From contig OZ024807.1 in NCBI GenBank assembly GCA_964017045.1, positions 15,427,941 to 15,491,940 of the forward strand: a stretch of DNA of 64,000 nucleotides, in the 5' to 3' direction. Source of the stretch: Omphiscola glabra. Its lineage: Eukaryota; Mollusca; Gastropoda; Lymnaeidae. Positions 10,865 to 23,496 of this stretch are shown here, piece after piece (positions within the stretch are counted from its first letter, which is position 1; the number at the start of each line of letters is the position of its first letter). Under the pieces are notes generated by a model. That model was given only the letters and a program-made list of their open reading frames with translations. It was not told where the DNA came from and ran no database searches. A program made the position numbers and the translations under genes.

Positions 10865-11100
10865 CGCATTGGTAGTACTTCTAGTTGGTGCGATATGGGT
10901 TAAAGTGGAAGTTAAACAGTGTTACTTCTAGTTGGCACGATATGGGTTAAAGTGGAAGTTAAACGGTCGTACTTCTAGTTGGTACGATAGGGGTTAAAGT
11001 GGAAATTAAACAGTGCTACTTCTAGTCGGTACGATATGGGTTAAAATGTACGTTACACATTCGTGCTTCTAGTCGGTATGATACGGCTTAAAAGAGGGTT
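10865..11100. repeat. 47-bp repeat, about 5 copies
   Basis: Copies of acttctagttggtacgatat begin at 10877, 10924, 10971, 11018 and about 11064; the last is most diverged. Confidence 0.95.
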
Positions 11101-11580
11101 GAAAAGTTACGACGACTGAGTTAATGTTTCGGAGTCTAAGAGTTTATTACTTACTGGAGTCGAAGATTTGCAGCAAGTAACGCTGCCCCGGAGACAGGAC
11201 ACAGTTTTAAAGCTCGTTTATTAAGTCTGTAATACACAGGCAATCGCACTTTCATTTAAACACGAAACGAAATGTCCTTTCTTCCTGATTGTATGCGAAA
11301 ATATAATCGTTTATTACTGGACACCCCCGAGGTTAGCAGTGTCAGATGAATGTAAGACACACCACCATCTATCATTTCTAATGCTCTTCGCTTGAAGGGT
11401 GCGGACTCTAAACAACAGGATATTAAGATTTTTAAAATATTTTTTTTTTAAATGTCCTACGCTTTGGAAGCTTTTTCTCGGATTATCTTCGTCTTCCTGT
11501 GATTTGAGATTTACCCAAATCAAACATCAACTAAATCAGGTTGCCGGTAAAGATAAATGCACATAAAAGAAACCCTAGAT
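11101..11580. other. AT-rich single-copy spacer
   Basis: No feature recognised. Confidence 0.5.
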
Positions 11581-11610
11581 CAGTGGTTCTCAACCTTCCT
11601 AATGCCGCGG
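11581..11610. mobile_element. SPIN-like hAT end fragment
   Basis: cagtggttctcaaccttcct followed by aatgccgcgg matches the first 30 bases of the SPIN-like elements elsewhere in the window. The rest is missing and unrelated sequence follows. Confidence 0.7.
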
Positions 11611-11642
11611 AATGTGAAAGAGATAGTATTGAAACGTCACAA

Positions 11643-11934
11643 CAGGAAATAGCATCAGCGGGCCGTCGAGCTATTGCTCCTTTTGCCCTCCCCAAAGCAT
11701 CCCCGCCCTAAGCCCGAATATCGGGCCGCAAAGCGGCAAGTTGGAGATGTCCCTTTGCCAGGACGGCCCCCACGCGAGTCCGCTCGATCGGGGTTTCTGC
11801 TGAAGGCCGTCCCAACCCAAGGACACCTGGTCGGTCCGACACTGTGCATACACACAGTGCACACGATCGACTTTCCTAGCAGTTGGGAGGGTAAATTTAC
11901 GTCCTAATATCTTCCCCCACCCATCCCGAGGAAG
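11643..11934 (+). mobile_element. Dispersed repeat copy A (about 290 bp, class unknown)
   Basis: High-identity partner, in inverted orientation, to 63254-63533. Shared blocks include cggtccgacactgtgcatac and gggagggtaaatttacgtcc. It is GC-richer than its surroundings. Both copies show frames encoding a motif like WQRDISNLPLGGPIFGLR, so it could derive from a larger coding retroelement, or simply be a GC-rich SINE-like unit. No TSD was identified here. Confidence 0.75.
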
Positions 11935-13370
11935 CTTCGAACGCCCTCTAAGAGGGGTTCTACAGTGGGTTACCGCCTCACAACTAGTTTACGAAGTAGC
12001 TGGGACGAAACGGTTGCCTAGGAGCAGCTTTCTCGGGGCTGCATATCTAGAAATATCGGCCTGAGGCTTCCACCTCATATCCTTTAACGGCAACTTGTAA
12101 TCATGATCCCTACCCTGTCTCTGCCTTTTCCTCCAGCTGTTTAATTCCAGCAGGTACCATGCATACAAATTTAATTAAAACATAGCAAAAAAATTCCATC
12201 ATAGTACCATCTCACAAGAGACGAGACTCGTTTCTGTCATAAATACACAATTTCTACCCCACCAACACATTTTCCCTACTGTAGTTTCCGTTTGATTGTC
12301 TCTCAATGACTCAATCAAACAATTAAATGGCGATAATAAAACACATTTTGTATCAAAATCAATCATTGAAATGACCCCCCCCCCCCAAAACCAGGTAATA
12401 AGTTCGGGCACATTCGCTACTATAACATAAACTCGTAGTTCTGTCTACGCCTAAAGATAATATTATCCCTCACCCACCCAACCCACATCACATTGTACGT
12501 CACTGAACAAGCATACCAGATAAACCCAATATTTACCCCCCCCCCCCCCTTTTTTTTTTTACTCTTAAAAACTCGACTGATTCATTTCACACCAGAACTT
12601 TTAAAATTTTAATTTGAGTTAATTACCTGATTAAATTTTTTTACCATACCGCCAAATGTGCAGTTTCAAATACACCCCCAAGCACACCCACACAGACACC
12701 CACACGCACGATGCCAAGGTTTCAATCGGGTCCAATTATATGTAGAGAATGATGCGGGATGCACTGGAGGAATAAGCACAATATGGTGGTCATCATTGAT
12801 GAGATGTTGAAATCGTTAGTCAAGGCAGAAATTTATAGTTGGGGGAAAAAAAAAAGGGGGGGGGGGGGGGTCATCAGTCATATTAGGAATTCGTTTTTTT
12901 TAAAAAGAAAAATGCTTTTCAAGAAATGAGTTTTTAAAGTGGTGTGGCGAAATATGTATTTTATTCTGAGCCATGCATCAATAGCAGAAAGCTGTCCACG
13001 AAGTGCAGTCGATTTTTCCGTTGAATTATGAGCTTTTTGATCATGAAAAGTCCCCTTCTGATTGCACCACCCATCCGCCCAAATGGTTATGAGACAAAAT
13101 TACAATTTTAAACCTATCATAATCCATTCATAAAGTTGTTCATCTGATAAAATAATTTAAGATGGCATTTTTATTCAAATAACATGAATTGCAAATATAT
13201 AAAACAATAATAATTACAAATTGAAATTGAAAGAGAGACAACTGCGCGGTGCATTGTTTTACTCGAGTTATCCATCCTGTGTGACGCGACAACAAGCCCC
13301 GATGTCAACAAATGTCAGACCTGCTGCAGAGCCAGCTCAACCCCAATGGAAATAGCTGAGCGTTGAAAGA
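11935..13370. other. Long single-copy stretch with homopolymers
   Basis: Poly-C at 12367 and 12537 (the latter running into poly-T) and poly-A/poly-G at 12845-12870. No gene or mobile element recognised. Confidence 0.5.
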
Positions 13371-13374
13371 TGGC

Positions 13375-13799
13375 GAGGAAAGACATCCCTTGGAGCACGC
13401 GCCATCTATCGTTCTCATCAATGACATGGCGAGCGGGTGTCTGCGTCAGCGGTTCTCAACTCATGCTCCGCCAGACATCCATTTGGAGCACGCGCCATCT
13501 CTCGTTCTCATCAATGACATGGTGAGCGGGTGTCTGCGTCAGCGGTTCTCAACTCATGCTCCGCCAGACGTCCCTTGGAGCACGCGCCATCTCTCGTTCT
13601 CATCAATGACATGGTAAGCTGGTGTCTGCGTCAGCGGTTCTCAACTCATGCTCCGCCAGACGTCCCTTGGAGCACGCGCCATCTCTCGTTCTCATCAATG
13701 ACATGGTGAGCGGGTGTCTGCGTCAGCGGTTCTCAACTCATGCTCCGCCAGACGTCCCTTGGAGCACGCGCCATCTATCGTTCTCATCAATGACATGCC
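13375..13799. repeat. 92-bp minisatellite, about 4.6 copies, carrying a hAT-like end motif
   Basis: Copies of tggagcacgcgccatctctc begin at about 13391, 13484, 13576, 13668 and 13760. Each unit contains cagcggttctcaactcatgc, which resembles the SPIN-type terminal repeat. Copies are nearly identical. Confidence 0.9.
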
Positions 13800-14066
13800 A
13801 CAGGCGGCAATATTTTTAAAAATTTATATTGAGTGATGGCACTTTCGGCCAACTGAGTCTTTTTCCGTGTAAGTGACGGCAAAAATCTTGGCCCGCCCCG
13901 AGCGGTACCAACCCTGGCTACGCCACAGATAGCCCCACATGTCATTACGGCAGAACAGGATATGACGTAAATGTTTTTCTTCTTCTCTTTAAACCGTAAA
14001 TAAATGAATCCGTTTAACCACATCTATTCCTGGAGTATGAGTTCCTTATACCCAACATTGTCTACT
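13800..14066. other. Single-copy spacer with a possible MITE end
   Basis: ggctacgccacag near 13915 resembles the gcgtagcc-type hAT ends but no partner end was found. Confidence 0.4.
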
Positions 14067-14074
14067 TACAAAAC

Positions 14075-14276
14075 CAGTGGTGGAGTCAAACTTATTTCCG
14101 CCCAGGGGCGCATCAAGATCCCTCCCCCTTTCCGCGATAAAAATAAATGTGAAGTTGGCAGAAAATCCCTATCCACCCCCACACAAAAATTAGTATATAT
14201 GGAAAAAACAGCCCACAGGACCTAAACGCAACCCCTCCCCATCCCCCCCCCCCTTTGACCATTATTTACGCCACTG
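14075..14276. mobile_element. hAT-like MITE (about 202 bp)
   Basis: Starts cagtggtggagtcaa and ends ttacgccactg. Flanks tacaaaac and cacataac match at 6 of 8 positions, fitting an aged 8-bp TSD. The interior has gcccaggggcgcatcaaga and a poly-C tract. No coding capacity. Confidence 0.65.
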
Positions 14277-14404
14277 CACATAACCGAACCGCTATTCCTA
14301 CAACACTTTGTCATCAAAGCATTTACGTAAAATCGCTCAAACATGGACATCATCAAAGACACAAATAAAAAAAAGAATAACGTAATGCTTTACTTTGGAA
14401 GTTT

Positions 14405-16281
14405 TCATTAAACTGTTCGATTCATTAAACTGTTCGATTCATTAAACTGTTCGATTCATTAAGCTGTTCGATTCATTAAACTGTTCGATTCATTAAACTG
14501 TTCGATTCATTAAACTGTTCGATTCATTAAACTGTTCGATTCATTAAACTGTTCGATTCATTAAACTGTTCGATTCATTAAACTGTTCGATTCATTAAAC
14601 TGTTCGATTCATTAAACTGTTCGATTCATTAAACTGTTCGATTCATTAAACTGTTCGATTCATTAAACTGTTCGATTCATTAAACTGTTCGATTCATTAA
14701 ACTGTTCGATTCATTAAACTGTTCGATTCATTAAACTGTTCGATTCATTAAACTGTTCGATTCATTAAACTGTTCGATTCATTAAACTGTTCGATTCATT
14801 AAACTGTTCGATTCATTAAACTGTTCGATTCATTAAACTGTTCGATTCATTAAACTGTTCGATTCATTAAACTGTTCGATTCATTAAGCTGTTCGATTCA
14901 TTAAACTGTTCGATTCATTAAGCTGTTCGCTTCATTAAGCTGTTCGATTCATTAAACTGTTCGATTCATTAAACTGTTCGATTCATTAAACTGTTCGATT
15001 CATTAAACTGTTCGATTCATTAAACTGTTCGATTCATTAAACTGTTCGATTCATTAAACTGTTCGATTCATTAAACTGTTCGATTCATTAAACTGTTCGA
15101 TTCATTAAACTGTTCGATTCATTAAACTGTTCGATTCATTAAACTGTTCGATTCATTAAACTGTTCGATTCATTAAACTGTTCGATTCATTAAGCTGTTC
15201 GATTCATTAAACTGTTCGATTCATTAAACTGTTCGATTCATTAAACTGTTCGATTCATTAAACTGTTCGATTCATTAAACTGTTCGATTCATTAAACTGT
15301 TCGATTCATTAAACTGTTCGATTCATTAAACTGTTCGATTCATTAAACTGTTCGATTCATTAAACTGTTCGATTCATTAAGCTGTTCGATTCATTAAACT
15401 GTTCGATTCATTAAACTGTTCGATTCATTAAACTGTTCGATTCATTAAACTGTTCGATTCATTAAACTGTTCGATTCATTAAACTGTTCGATTCATTAAA
15501 CTGTTCGATTCATTAAACTGTTCGATTCATTAAACTGTTCGATTCATTAAACTGTTCGATTCATTAAACTGTTCGATTCATTAAACTGTTCGATTCATTA
15601 AACTGTTCGATTCATTAAACTGTTCGATTCATTAAACTGTTCGATTCATTAAACTGTTCGATTCATTAAACTGTTCGATTCATTAAACTGTTCGATTCAT
15701 TAAACTGTTCGATTCATTAAACTGTTCGATTCATTAAACTGTTCGATTCATTAAACTGTTCGATTCATTAAACTGTTCGATTCATTAAACTGTTCGATTC
15801 ATTAAACTGTTCGATTCATTAAACTGTTCGATTCATTAAACTGTTCGATTCATTAAACTGTTCGATTCATTAAACTGTTCGATTCATTAAACTGTTCGAT
15901 TCATTAAGCTGTTCGATTCATTAAACTGTTCGATTCATTAAACTGTTCGATTCATTAAACTGTTCGATTCATTAAACTGTTCGATTCATTAAACTGTTCG
16001 ATTCATTAAACTGTTCGATTCATTAAACTGTTCGATTCATTAAACTGTTCGATTCATTAAACTGTTCGATTCATTAAACTGTTCGATTCATTAAACTGTT
16101 CGATTCATTAAACTGTTCGATTCATTAAACTGTTCGATTCATTAAACTGTTCGATTCATTAAACTGTTCGATTCATTAAACTGTTCGATTCATTAAACTG
16201 TTCGATTCATTAAACTGTTCGATTCATTAAACTGTTCGATTCATTAAACTGTTCGATTCATTAAACTGTTCGATTCATTAA
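14405..16281. repeat. 17-bp satellite-like array, about 110 copies
   Basis: Unit cattaaactgttcgatt, almost perfectly uniform over 1.88 kb. The only recurrent variant is aagctg for aaactg in a handful of copies (near 14460, 14886, 14919, 14936, 15191, 15378, 15905), plus one cgcttc. Such uniformity indicates recent expansion or active homogenisation. Confidence 0.98.
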
Positions 16282-17755
16282 AATGTTAGCACCGAGCTCA
16301 TCGCGTCTCGTCATTTAAGCTCCTTCGTACAAAATGGTATTTTTCAGCGGGTGATTGTTGCTAAGGGCTAACCATGTGACAGCTCACTATGTGTCTCACC
16401 AATGACCTCACACCCGTGGACTTATGTGTCTCACCAATGACCTCACACCCGTGGACTTGATTTGTTCGTGGTTTTTATGTTGATACAAGATAAAGCTCAT
16501 TTTTTTGAGTTTTTTTTTTTTTTTTTTTTTAAATATTAAGCAGACGATAAAGTATGATTTCAAAAATGAAATGCAAAGTTATTCAAGATGGAAACATGGC
16601 GAATCTGGAAAGTGAAAATGTCGATACATTCAAATAAGCTCCTATGAGACTAGATGATTTTAAAAACTGCATATAAGCTTTAATAATAATAATTTTTTTT
16701 TTACATTCATCTGAAGCATTTCAAATCGGGTAAGGTTATCTCAGCAGGTGACGTCATATGAATGAGAACAGGGTACAGAGGTAAAAAAAAATAATAAACT
16801 GAACATTTGGTATGTCACGGATTCACTTCACCGAGTGATGTGAGTTCTGCTCCGCTCATGCGTGGCGAGTGGCACGGCTGAGTTCAACCAAGTCGTCATC
16901 GGAGCCTGACAAACCCCAGACCAGACTGAGCAGCTATTTATAGAACCGCTGCATGATCTTTGGGTTTCTTGTAAATTTGAAACCAACTTCGCTAAGTCTG
17001 TGCGGTACATTCCTGCATAGAGTTAGCCAGAGGTTTTGATGTTTCAAATTTTGACACATCCTTCCTCCGATGAACTACTGGTCTGTTAAATACATTTCTG
17101 AAACACTTTGTTTTTTTTTTTGTAAATAAAAACATAGAGGGAAATTCAGGGAAAAAAAAAGACGAAACAAAGATAAAAACGACTAAGTTTTATCAGGCAG
17201 ATATTCGGATACAACGATGTTGAACAACTACCACCAACACAACCAACACATTTGAGAGCTGCGGTCGCCGGCGTAAGCATGTATCCCCACCACTCAAAAT
17301 GAACACCCTCCAACCCCCAACCCTGTCCACACCCCCTTTCAACCCCGATAGGCTCTGTACCGTATGAACTTTTGATTTCGGGCTTTGACCTGATCTGGTC
17401 AATATATGAAATGTAACGACTCCATTGCTACCGTGTTAGTGACGGTGAATGTGGCTCATCAGAACATTGAGTACAACAGATGATAAACTCAAGAGCTAAC
17501 TTAGACACAAATTTGTGCTTATGATGATGGTCTCACCGTTTCATTACGTAGGTGGTTCACGCTGTACAAGAAAAACGGCTTGTTTTCTCACAAAACACAT
17601 TTAATAAAAGCAGCCACATTTTGCGTGGCCGTGAATGGATAATCACCAGCCAGATTTTCACCGTTAGCTTTGGTCTTGATGTGTTTGTTTGGTCTGTAGA
17701 TGTTGGAAGGAAGACACGGATAACTTATTAAATTTAAGGAAAACATGTGTGATAA
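16282..17755. other. Single-copy stretch with a 35-bp duplication
   Basis: atgtgtctcaccaatgacct with downstream sequence is duplicated in tandem at 16389-16458 (period 35). Poly-T at 16505. No supported gene. Confidence 0.6.
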
Positions 17756-17756
17756 T

Positions 17757-17833
17757 GTGGTGGTACTGGTGGTACTGGTGGTACTGGTGGTACTGGTGGT
17801 ACTGGTGGTACTGGTGGTGCTGGTGATGCTGGT
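17757..17833. repeat. 9-bp repeat, about 8 copies
   Basis: Unit ggtactggt. ORFs on the minus strand here are frame artefacts. Confidence 0.95.
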
Positions 17834-18336
17834 GTTGTGTGGGGGGGGGAGTTGATGGGTAAAGTTGATAAAAAAGCCATGTTGTAACATCGATTAGTGA
17901 TGACGTAATCACCAGTTGATCCAAATACAAAATACTGATCGTCTGCCGTCGCCGGCAGCATCGGCTCGACTAACATCGGGGGGGGGGGGGGGGGGGAGGG
18001 GGGAATATTTCAGTGAGTGCATGATCCTATGTATCCTCTTTAATTTTAGGAGAAGCAAACGAATAATTATTTTTTTTAAAACTTTTCAAGGATTATTCAC
18101 TTGAAATTTATTAACACCCTTGCCAATTTAAAAAAAAAAATGTTAAAGAACTAAATAAAATATAATGAAGTCATTTAAAAAAAAAAATGCTTCAATTGAG
18201 TTTTGCACAGTTCATAGGATTTGATTTCCAGTTCCTATTATAGGATATTTTCTTTTCACGTGCACTAACCGTCTCTATATAACTTTATACAATCACATCA
18301 ATGCAGTCTGCATTCAATAATGACAAAGAGATGTAG
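17834..18336. other. Single-copy AT-rich spacer with a long poly-G
   Basis: G run of about 18 near 17978-17996, then A/T-rich sequence. Confidence 0.6.
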
Positions 18337-18965
18337 AGAGCCCATAACCACAACCACATCTATGTTGTCTATAACCACAACCAGCTCTGTGGTGTCTATA
18401 ACCACAACCACCTCTATGTTGTCTATAACCACAACCAGCTCTGTGGTGTCTATAACCACAACCACCTCTATGTTGTCTATAACCACAACCACATCTATTT
18501 TGTTTATAACCACAACCACCTCTATGTTGTTTATAACCACAACAACCTCTATGTTGTCTATAACCACAACCACCTCTATATTGCCTATAACCACAACCAC
18601 CCCTATATTGCCTATAACAGCAAACCACCTCTATATTGCCTATAACCTCAACCACCTCTATATTGTCTATAACCTCATCTACCTCTATATTGCCTATAAT
18701 CACAACCACCTCTATGTTGTCTATAACCACAACCACCTCTATATTGCCTATAACCACAACCACCCCTATATTGCCTATAACAGCAAACCACCTCTATATT
18801 GCCTATAACCACAACCACCTCTATATTGCCTATAACAGCAAACCACCTCTATATTGCCTATAACCTCAACCATCTCTATATTGTCTATAACCTCAACCAC
18901 CTCTATATTGCCTATAATCACAACCACCTCTATATCGCCTATAATCACAACCTATACTATATTCT
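18337..18965. repeat. 27-bp minisatellite, about 23 copies, with higher-order structure
   Basis: Unit with ctctatgttgtctataacca followed by caacca. The left part alternates ctctgtggtg and ctctatgttg forms (54-bp dimers). A block with cctataacagcaaaccac recurs about 165 bp apart near 18610 and 18775. Confidence 0.95.
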
Positions 18966-19544
18966 ATTATCCAACTAACATGCACACTGGTACTCCTACC
19001 CAACCATAATTCTGGAGGTCAAAAACGATTTAGCCACGGTTAATATTTACATTGGCTTAGCAGTTAGTCCATATAGGTGTGTGTGTGGGGGGAGGGGTGC
19101 TTCACTCCAACAATGTACGCCTCTGGTGAGATGATGATCTAATCAGACCCTATAACACGTTTTAACACAAGTCTGAGTTCAGAACCAAACCACGCTGATG
19201 GGATATTGACGACGTTTGGATATCGGATTTGCTGAATCTGGGCAGTCGTTACTGGGAGCTCAAACTGGGAGCTTAAACTCATGCGTCTGTCAACAAGATT
19301 TGGGGTGGGGGTGTAGGGGACCACTGTGGGGCGCTGGCTTGACGTCCGGGGAAACTGTGGGGGCCTGTTTACCTTACAGGTAGAAATAGAATGGTTTGTT
19401 GTTTTACTAGGGAGCTGAAATAAGGCGTCTGGTGTGTGGTATAATCACTGGTGTCTCGCGGATTAATCCAGTCGACGAGGTCTGTTGTGTTATGTAATTA
19501 TTTCCCCATGGGTTGATTCAGACGACGATGTCCACGGGGTTCTA
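18966..19544. other. Single-copy spacer
   Basis: No feature recognised. Confidence 0.5.
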
Positions 19545-19551
19545 TAATCAT

Positions 19552-19925
19552 AACCGAAATGTTCAATAATCACTGACAGTTTCTATAATCACCGATATTT
19601 TCAACAATCACTGACAGGTTCAATAAATACCGACAGGTTCTATAATCCCTGACATGTTCTATGATCACTGACATGTTCTATAATCACTGACATGTTCTAT
19701 AATCATGACAGATTCTATAAATCCTGACATGTTTTATTGATGGGTTCTTTAATGCCTGACAGGCTCTATAAATACCGACAGGTTCTATAATCACTGACAG
19801 GTTCTATAATAACCGACAGGTTCCATAATCACTGACAAGTTCTACAATCACCGACAGGTTCTATAATCACTGACAAGTTCTGTAAAAACTGACATGTTCT
19901 ATTGCAACCGACAGGCTCTTTAATC
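19552..19925. repeat. 19-bp degenerate repeat, about 19 copies
   Basis: Unit gacaggttctataatcact with many substitutions, an older array than most here. Confidence 0.9.
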
Positions 19926-20082
19926 ACTGCTCATGTGAACGTCTTAAACTGAAGTCCAAAAGGAAGACTTCAGACTAACACGTAGATGTAGTAGAACACA
20001 AGTTGACCGTGAAATCTACAGGTACGGATAATGAACTGATGTCGCGTGACGCGCTTATCGTTCAATGCTCAGAGGTCAGAGA

Positions 20083-20280
20083 CAGTGGCGTTGAGAAAGG
20101 GGGGCGGCGGGGGGGGGGGGGGGGCTGAGCAGAGGGCGCGGTTCAACACGGGTGACACATTTCTTTAAATGGAGGGGTGGCCTTTATTCGGCCACGTGCA
20201 GTGGGTTTTTTTTCCCCGGGAAAAGTGTGTAAAAAAATCATTACCCGCCCCTGGCGAAACAAATACTGAATACGCCACTG
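20083..20280. mobile_element. hAT-like MITE, cagtggcg family (198 bp)
   Basis: Starts cagtggcgttgag and ends atacgccactg (inverted ends). The interior has a poly-G tract, ggccacgtgcagtggg and cccgcccctggcgaaac. No clear 8-bp TSD, so flanks may have decayed. Confidence 0.65.
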
Positions 20281-21107
20281 GCCACATTGTGAGACCTTTA
20301 CTTTGAAATTCAGAAGGCGTAAATAATGTGAGCACTCCATTTAGTGAGATTATGGGAGCACTCCATTTAGTGAGAATATGGGAGCAATATTTTTTATTAA
20401 CTTGACCTTCTGATCCGATGCTAAACTAAAGCTAGCAAGTCAAGTATTCTCCCGCCTTGTCAATTTTAGTTTTAAAACAAAGTTTTCTTCCAAAAAAACC
20501 CCATGGACAAAAACACACCAATGTTTTCTGTGGTGTCTAGTCAAGTCTACATCCAAGGAGACAACAAACTTATAGGTCAATGAAGCAATGAAAACATTTC
20601 GAAGGCTAATTTTTTTTCGTTTTCGTTTTAAACACACCTGAATTGGCAGTTTCGGGTAATGTGACCCCCCCCCCTTTTTACCCCGCTAACGTTGTGTACA
20701 CAATATTATGCCTTTTAAAAAAGGGACGAAAAGAGAATTGTACACTTGTCTCGCCTCCACTCCAGCCCCCCCCCCCCAACCCCACCTTTTCCTTGCGCCA
20801 TCCCATTGTTGTGCATCTACACTGATTGTCTTGAGATAACAATCGCTGATTGTGTTATATCGACGATGCCTTTATTTCCCTGTCTGGTCTTCACAACTCT
20901 CGATTGTTTTGGCGTGCTCGAGTTTTTCTGTCAATTGAAATTTGTTTGTGCTCGCCTTGCCTTGTGGCCCCTAAGGCGGGGAACCACAGCCAAGGGACCC
21001 GAAATTTTTTTTTCTAATTGGGGTCCGGGCTGTTAGTCAAGGGGGTCCATAACTTAAATTATATTTTTTTCAAATGCAAGGGGGACAAAATTTACCACCC
21101 CTTAGAT
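20281..21107. other. Single-copy stretch with a 26-bp duplication and poly-C tracts
   Basis: tccatttagtgagattatgg is duplicated at about 20336-20388. Poly-C at 20665 and 20766. No gene recognised. Confidence 0.5.
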
Positions 21108-21283
21108 CAGTGGTTCTCAACCTTCCCAATGCCGCGACCCTTTAATACAGTTCCTCATGTTGTGGCGACCCCCATCAACAAAATTATTTTCGTTGCTAAT
21201 TCATAACTGTAGAGCATATGTGTTCTCAGGTGGTCTTAGGCGACCCATGGGAAAGGGTCGTCACCCACTGGTTAGAGTATGTG
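21108..21283. mobile_element. SPIN-like hAT MITE, internally deleted right end (176 bp)
   Basis: Starts cagtggttctcaaccttccc and runs through atgccgcgaccctttaatac, gttgtggcgacccccatcaa and ggtcttaggcgacccatggg. The right end lacks most of the terminal gggtcg palindrome. Orientation is opposite to the copy at 4319. TSD not clear. Confidence 0.8.
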
Positions 21284-21308
21284 AGTGTTGAATGCAGCAT
21301 ATTATATT

Positions 21309-21715
21309 CAGGGCCGGATTAAGCCATTTTAGTGCCCAATACACAAACACACATGGGTGCCCCCTTCTGCCAGGGGCCCTTGATCTTTCCCTGACCGTGA
21401 CCGCTGGTATGTTCAATATTATGCAAAGAAAACAGTTGTTAACAAATAGGTTTGTAGTTTGTACTACTATCACTTATATAAAACCTGCAATAAAATATTT
21501 CTGTATTAAAATTAATAGTTAATAAATTGTAACCAAACTTAAATGTGAATTTTTATTATAATGTATTTCTTCATTTTCATAGCACTTGTTCAATGTTCAG
21601 TTGTTTCTGGGCTTAAATTTGTTCCAAAAAAATATTTCTTGAGGACTTGTGGTGCCCCCAAACGCTTGGTGCCCAAGGCACGTGCCTTGTTTGCCTAATG
21701 GTTAATCCGGCCCTG
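21309..21715. mobile_element. TIR element with cagggccggatta ends (407 bp)
   Basis: Left end cagggccggattaagcc, right end ggttaatccggccctg. Subterminal motifs gtgcccaatacac and ggtgcccaaggcacg are partly inverted. No transposase ORF and no clear TSD. Confidence 0.7.
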
Positions 21716-21765
21716 CGTCATTTGGCTGAATATAAATGTTTTCATCTTAGATGAGAAACTGAACA

Positions 21766-23275
21766 TGACAGAAATAGTTGGGTGGTTGTGAAATGTGACA
21801 GAAATAGTTGGGTGGATGTGAAATGTGACATAAATAGTTGGGTGGATGTGAAATAAATAGTTGGGATTATGTGAACTGTGACAGAAATAGTTGGGCGGAT
21901 GTGAAATGTGACAGAAATAGTTAAGTGGATGTGAAATTTGACAGAAATAATTGGGTGGATGTGAAATAAATAGTTGGGATTATGTGAACTGTGACAGAAA
22001 TAGTTGGGTGGATGTGAACTGTGACAGAAATAGTTGGGTGGATGTGAACTGTGACAGAAATAGTTGGGTGGATGTGAAAAGTGACAGAAATAGTTGGGTG
22101 GATGTGAAATGTGACAGAAATTGTTGGGTGGTTGTGAAATGTGACAGAAATAGTTGGGTGGTTGTGAAATGTGACAGAAACAGTTGGGTGGATTGAAATG
22201 TGACAGAAATAGTTAAGTGGATGTGAAATGTGACAGAAATAGCTAGGTGTATGTGAAATGTAACATAAATAGTTGGGATTATGTGAACTGTGACAGAAAT
22301 AGTTAAGTGGATGTGAAATGTGACAGAAATAGTTGGGTGGATGTGAAATGTGACATAAATAGTTGGGATTATGTGAACTGTGACAGAAATAGTTGGGTGG
22401 ATGTGAAATGTGACAGAAACAGTTGGGTGGTTGTGAAATGTGACAGAAATAGTTGGGTGGTTGTGAAATGTGATAGAAACCGTTGGGTGGTTGTGAAATG
22501 TGACAGAAATAGTTGGGTGGTTGTGAAATGTGACAGAAACAGTTGGGTGGATGTGAAATGGGACAGAAATAGTTGGGTGGATGTGAAATGTGACAGAAAT
22601 AGTTGGGTGGTTGTGAACTGTGACAGAAATAGGAGGGTGGATGTGAACTGTGACAGAAATAGTTGGGTGGATGTGAAATGTGACAGAAATAGTTGGGTGG
22701 ATGTGAACTGTGACAGGAATAGTTGGGTGGATGTGAAATGTGACAGAAATAGTTGGGTAGATGTGAACTGTGACAGAAATAGTTGGGTGGATGTGAAATA
22801 AATAGTTGGGGTTATGTGAACTGTGACAGAAATAGTTGGGTGGTTGTGAAATGTGACAGAAATAGTTGGGTGGATGTGAAATAAATAGTTGGGATTATGT
22901 GAACTGTGACAGAAATAGTTGGGTTGATGTAAAATGTGACAGAAATAGTTGGGTGGTTGTGAAATGTGACAGAAATAGTTGGGTGGATGTGAAATGTGAC
23001 AGAAATAGTTGGGATTATGTGAACTGTGACAGAAATAGTTAAGTGGATGTGAAATGTGACAGAAATAGTTGGGTGGATGTGAACTGTGACAGAAATAGTT
23101 GGGTGGTTGTAAAATGTGACAGAAACAGTTGGGTGGATGTGAAATGCGACAGAAATATTTGGATGGATGTGAACTGTGACATAAATAGTTGGGTGGATGT
23201 GAATGTGACATAAATAGTTAAGTGGATCTGAAATGTGACAGAAGTACTTGGGTGGATGTGAAATGTGACAGAAAT
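21766..23275. repeat. 30-bp minisatellite, about 50 copies
   Basis: Unit gtgacagaaatagttgggtg followed by gatgtgaaat. A shortened variant gatgtgaaataaatagttgg recurs near 21850, 21960, 22795 and 22880, indicating block duplication. Period 30 opens long frames on both strands; these are not genes. Confidence 0.95.
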
Positions 23276-23496
23276 AGGTTTTGGCTTAAGTGAAATATGA
23301 CAAATTTTCTGGTGCAATGAAATACATTGATAGAAATCGTAGACCGTCCTGAAATATGGCGTACACTGAAAAGAGGGCGTACAATGAAAAGAGGGCGGGG
23401 CCATGAAATGTGACAGAAGTTCACGATTTATTATTAACAACTTGGATACACGGATAGATTTTTCTTTTAAACGTTGATAGAAAGATACATCTTTTT
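23276..23496. other. Single-copy spacer between two arrays
   Basis: Includes a short duplication of gaaaagagggcg at about 23368-23398. Confidence 0.6.

Noticed and set aside
14405..16281. CRISPR array
   Set aside because: Units are contiguous and identical with no spacers; the genome is eukaryotic.
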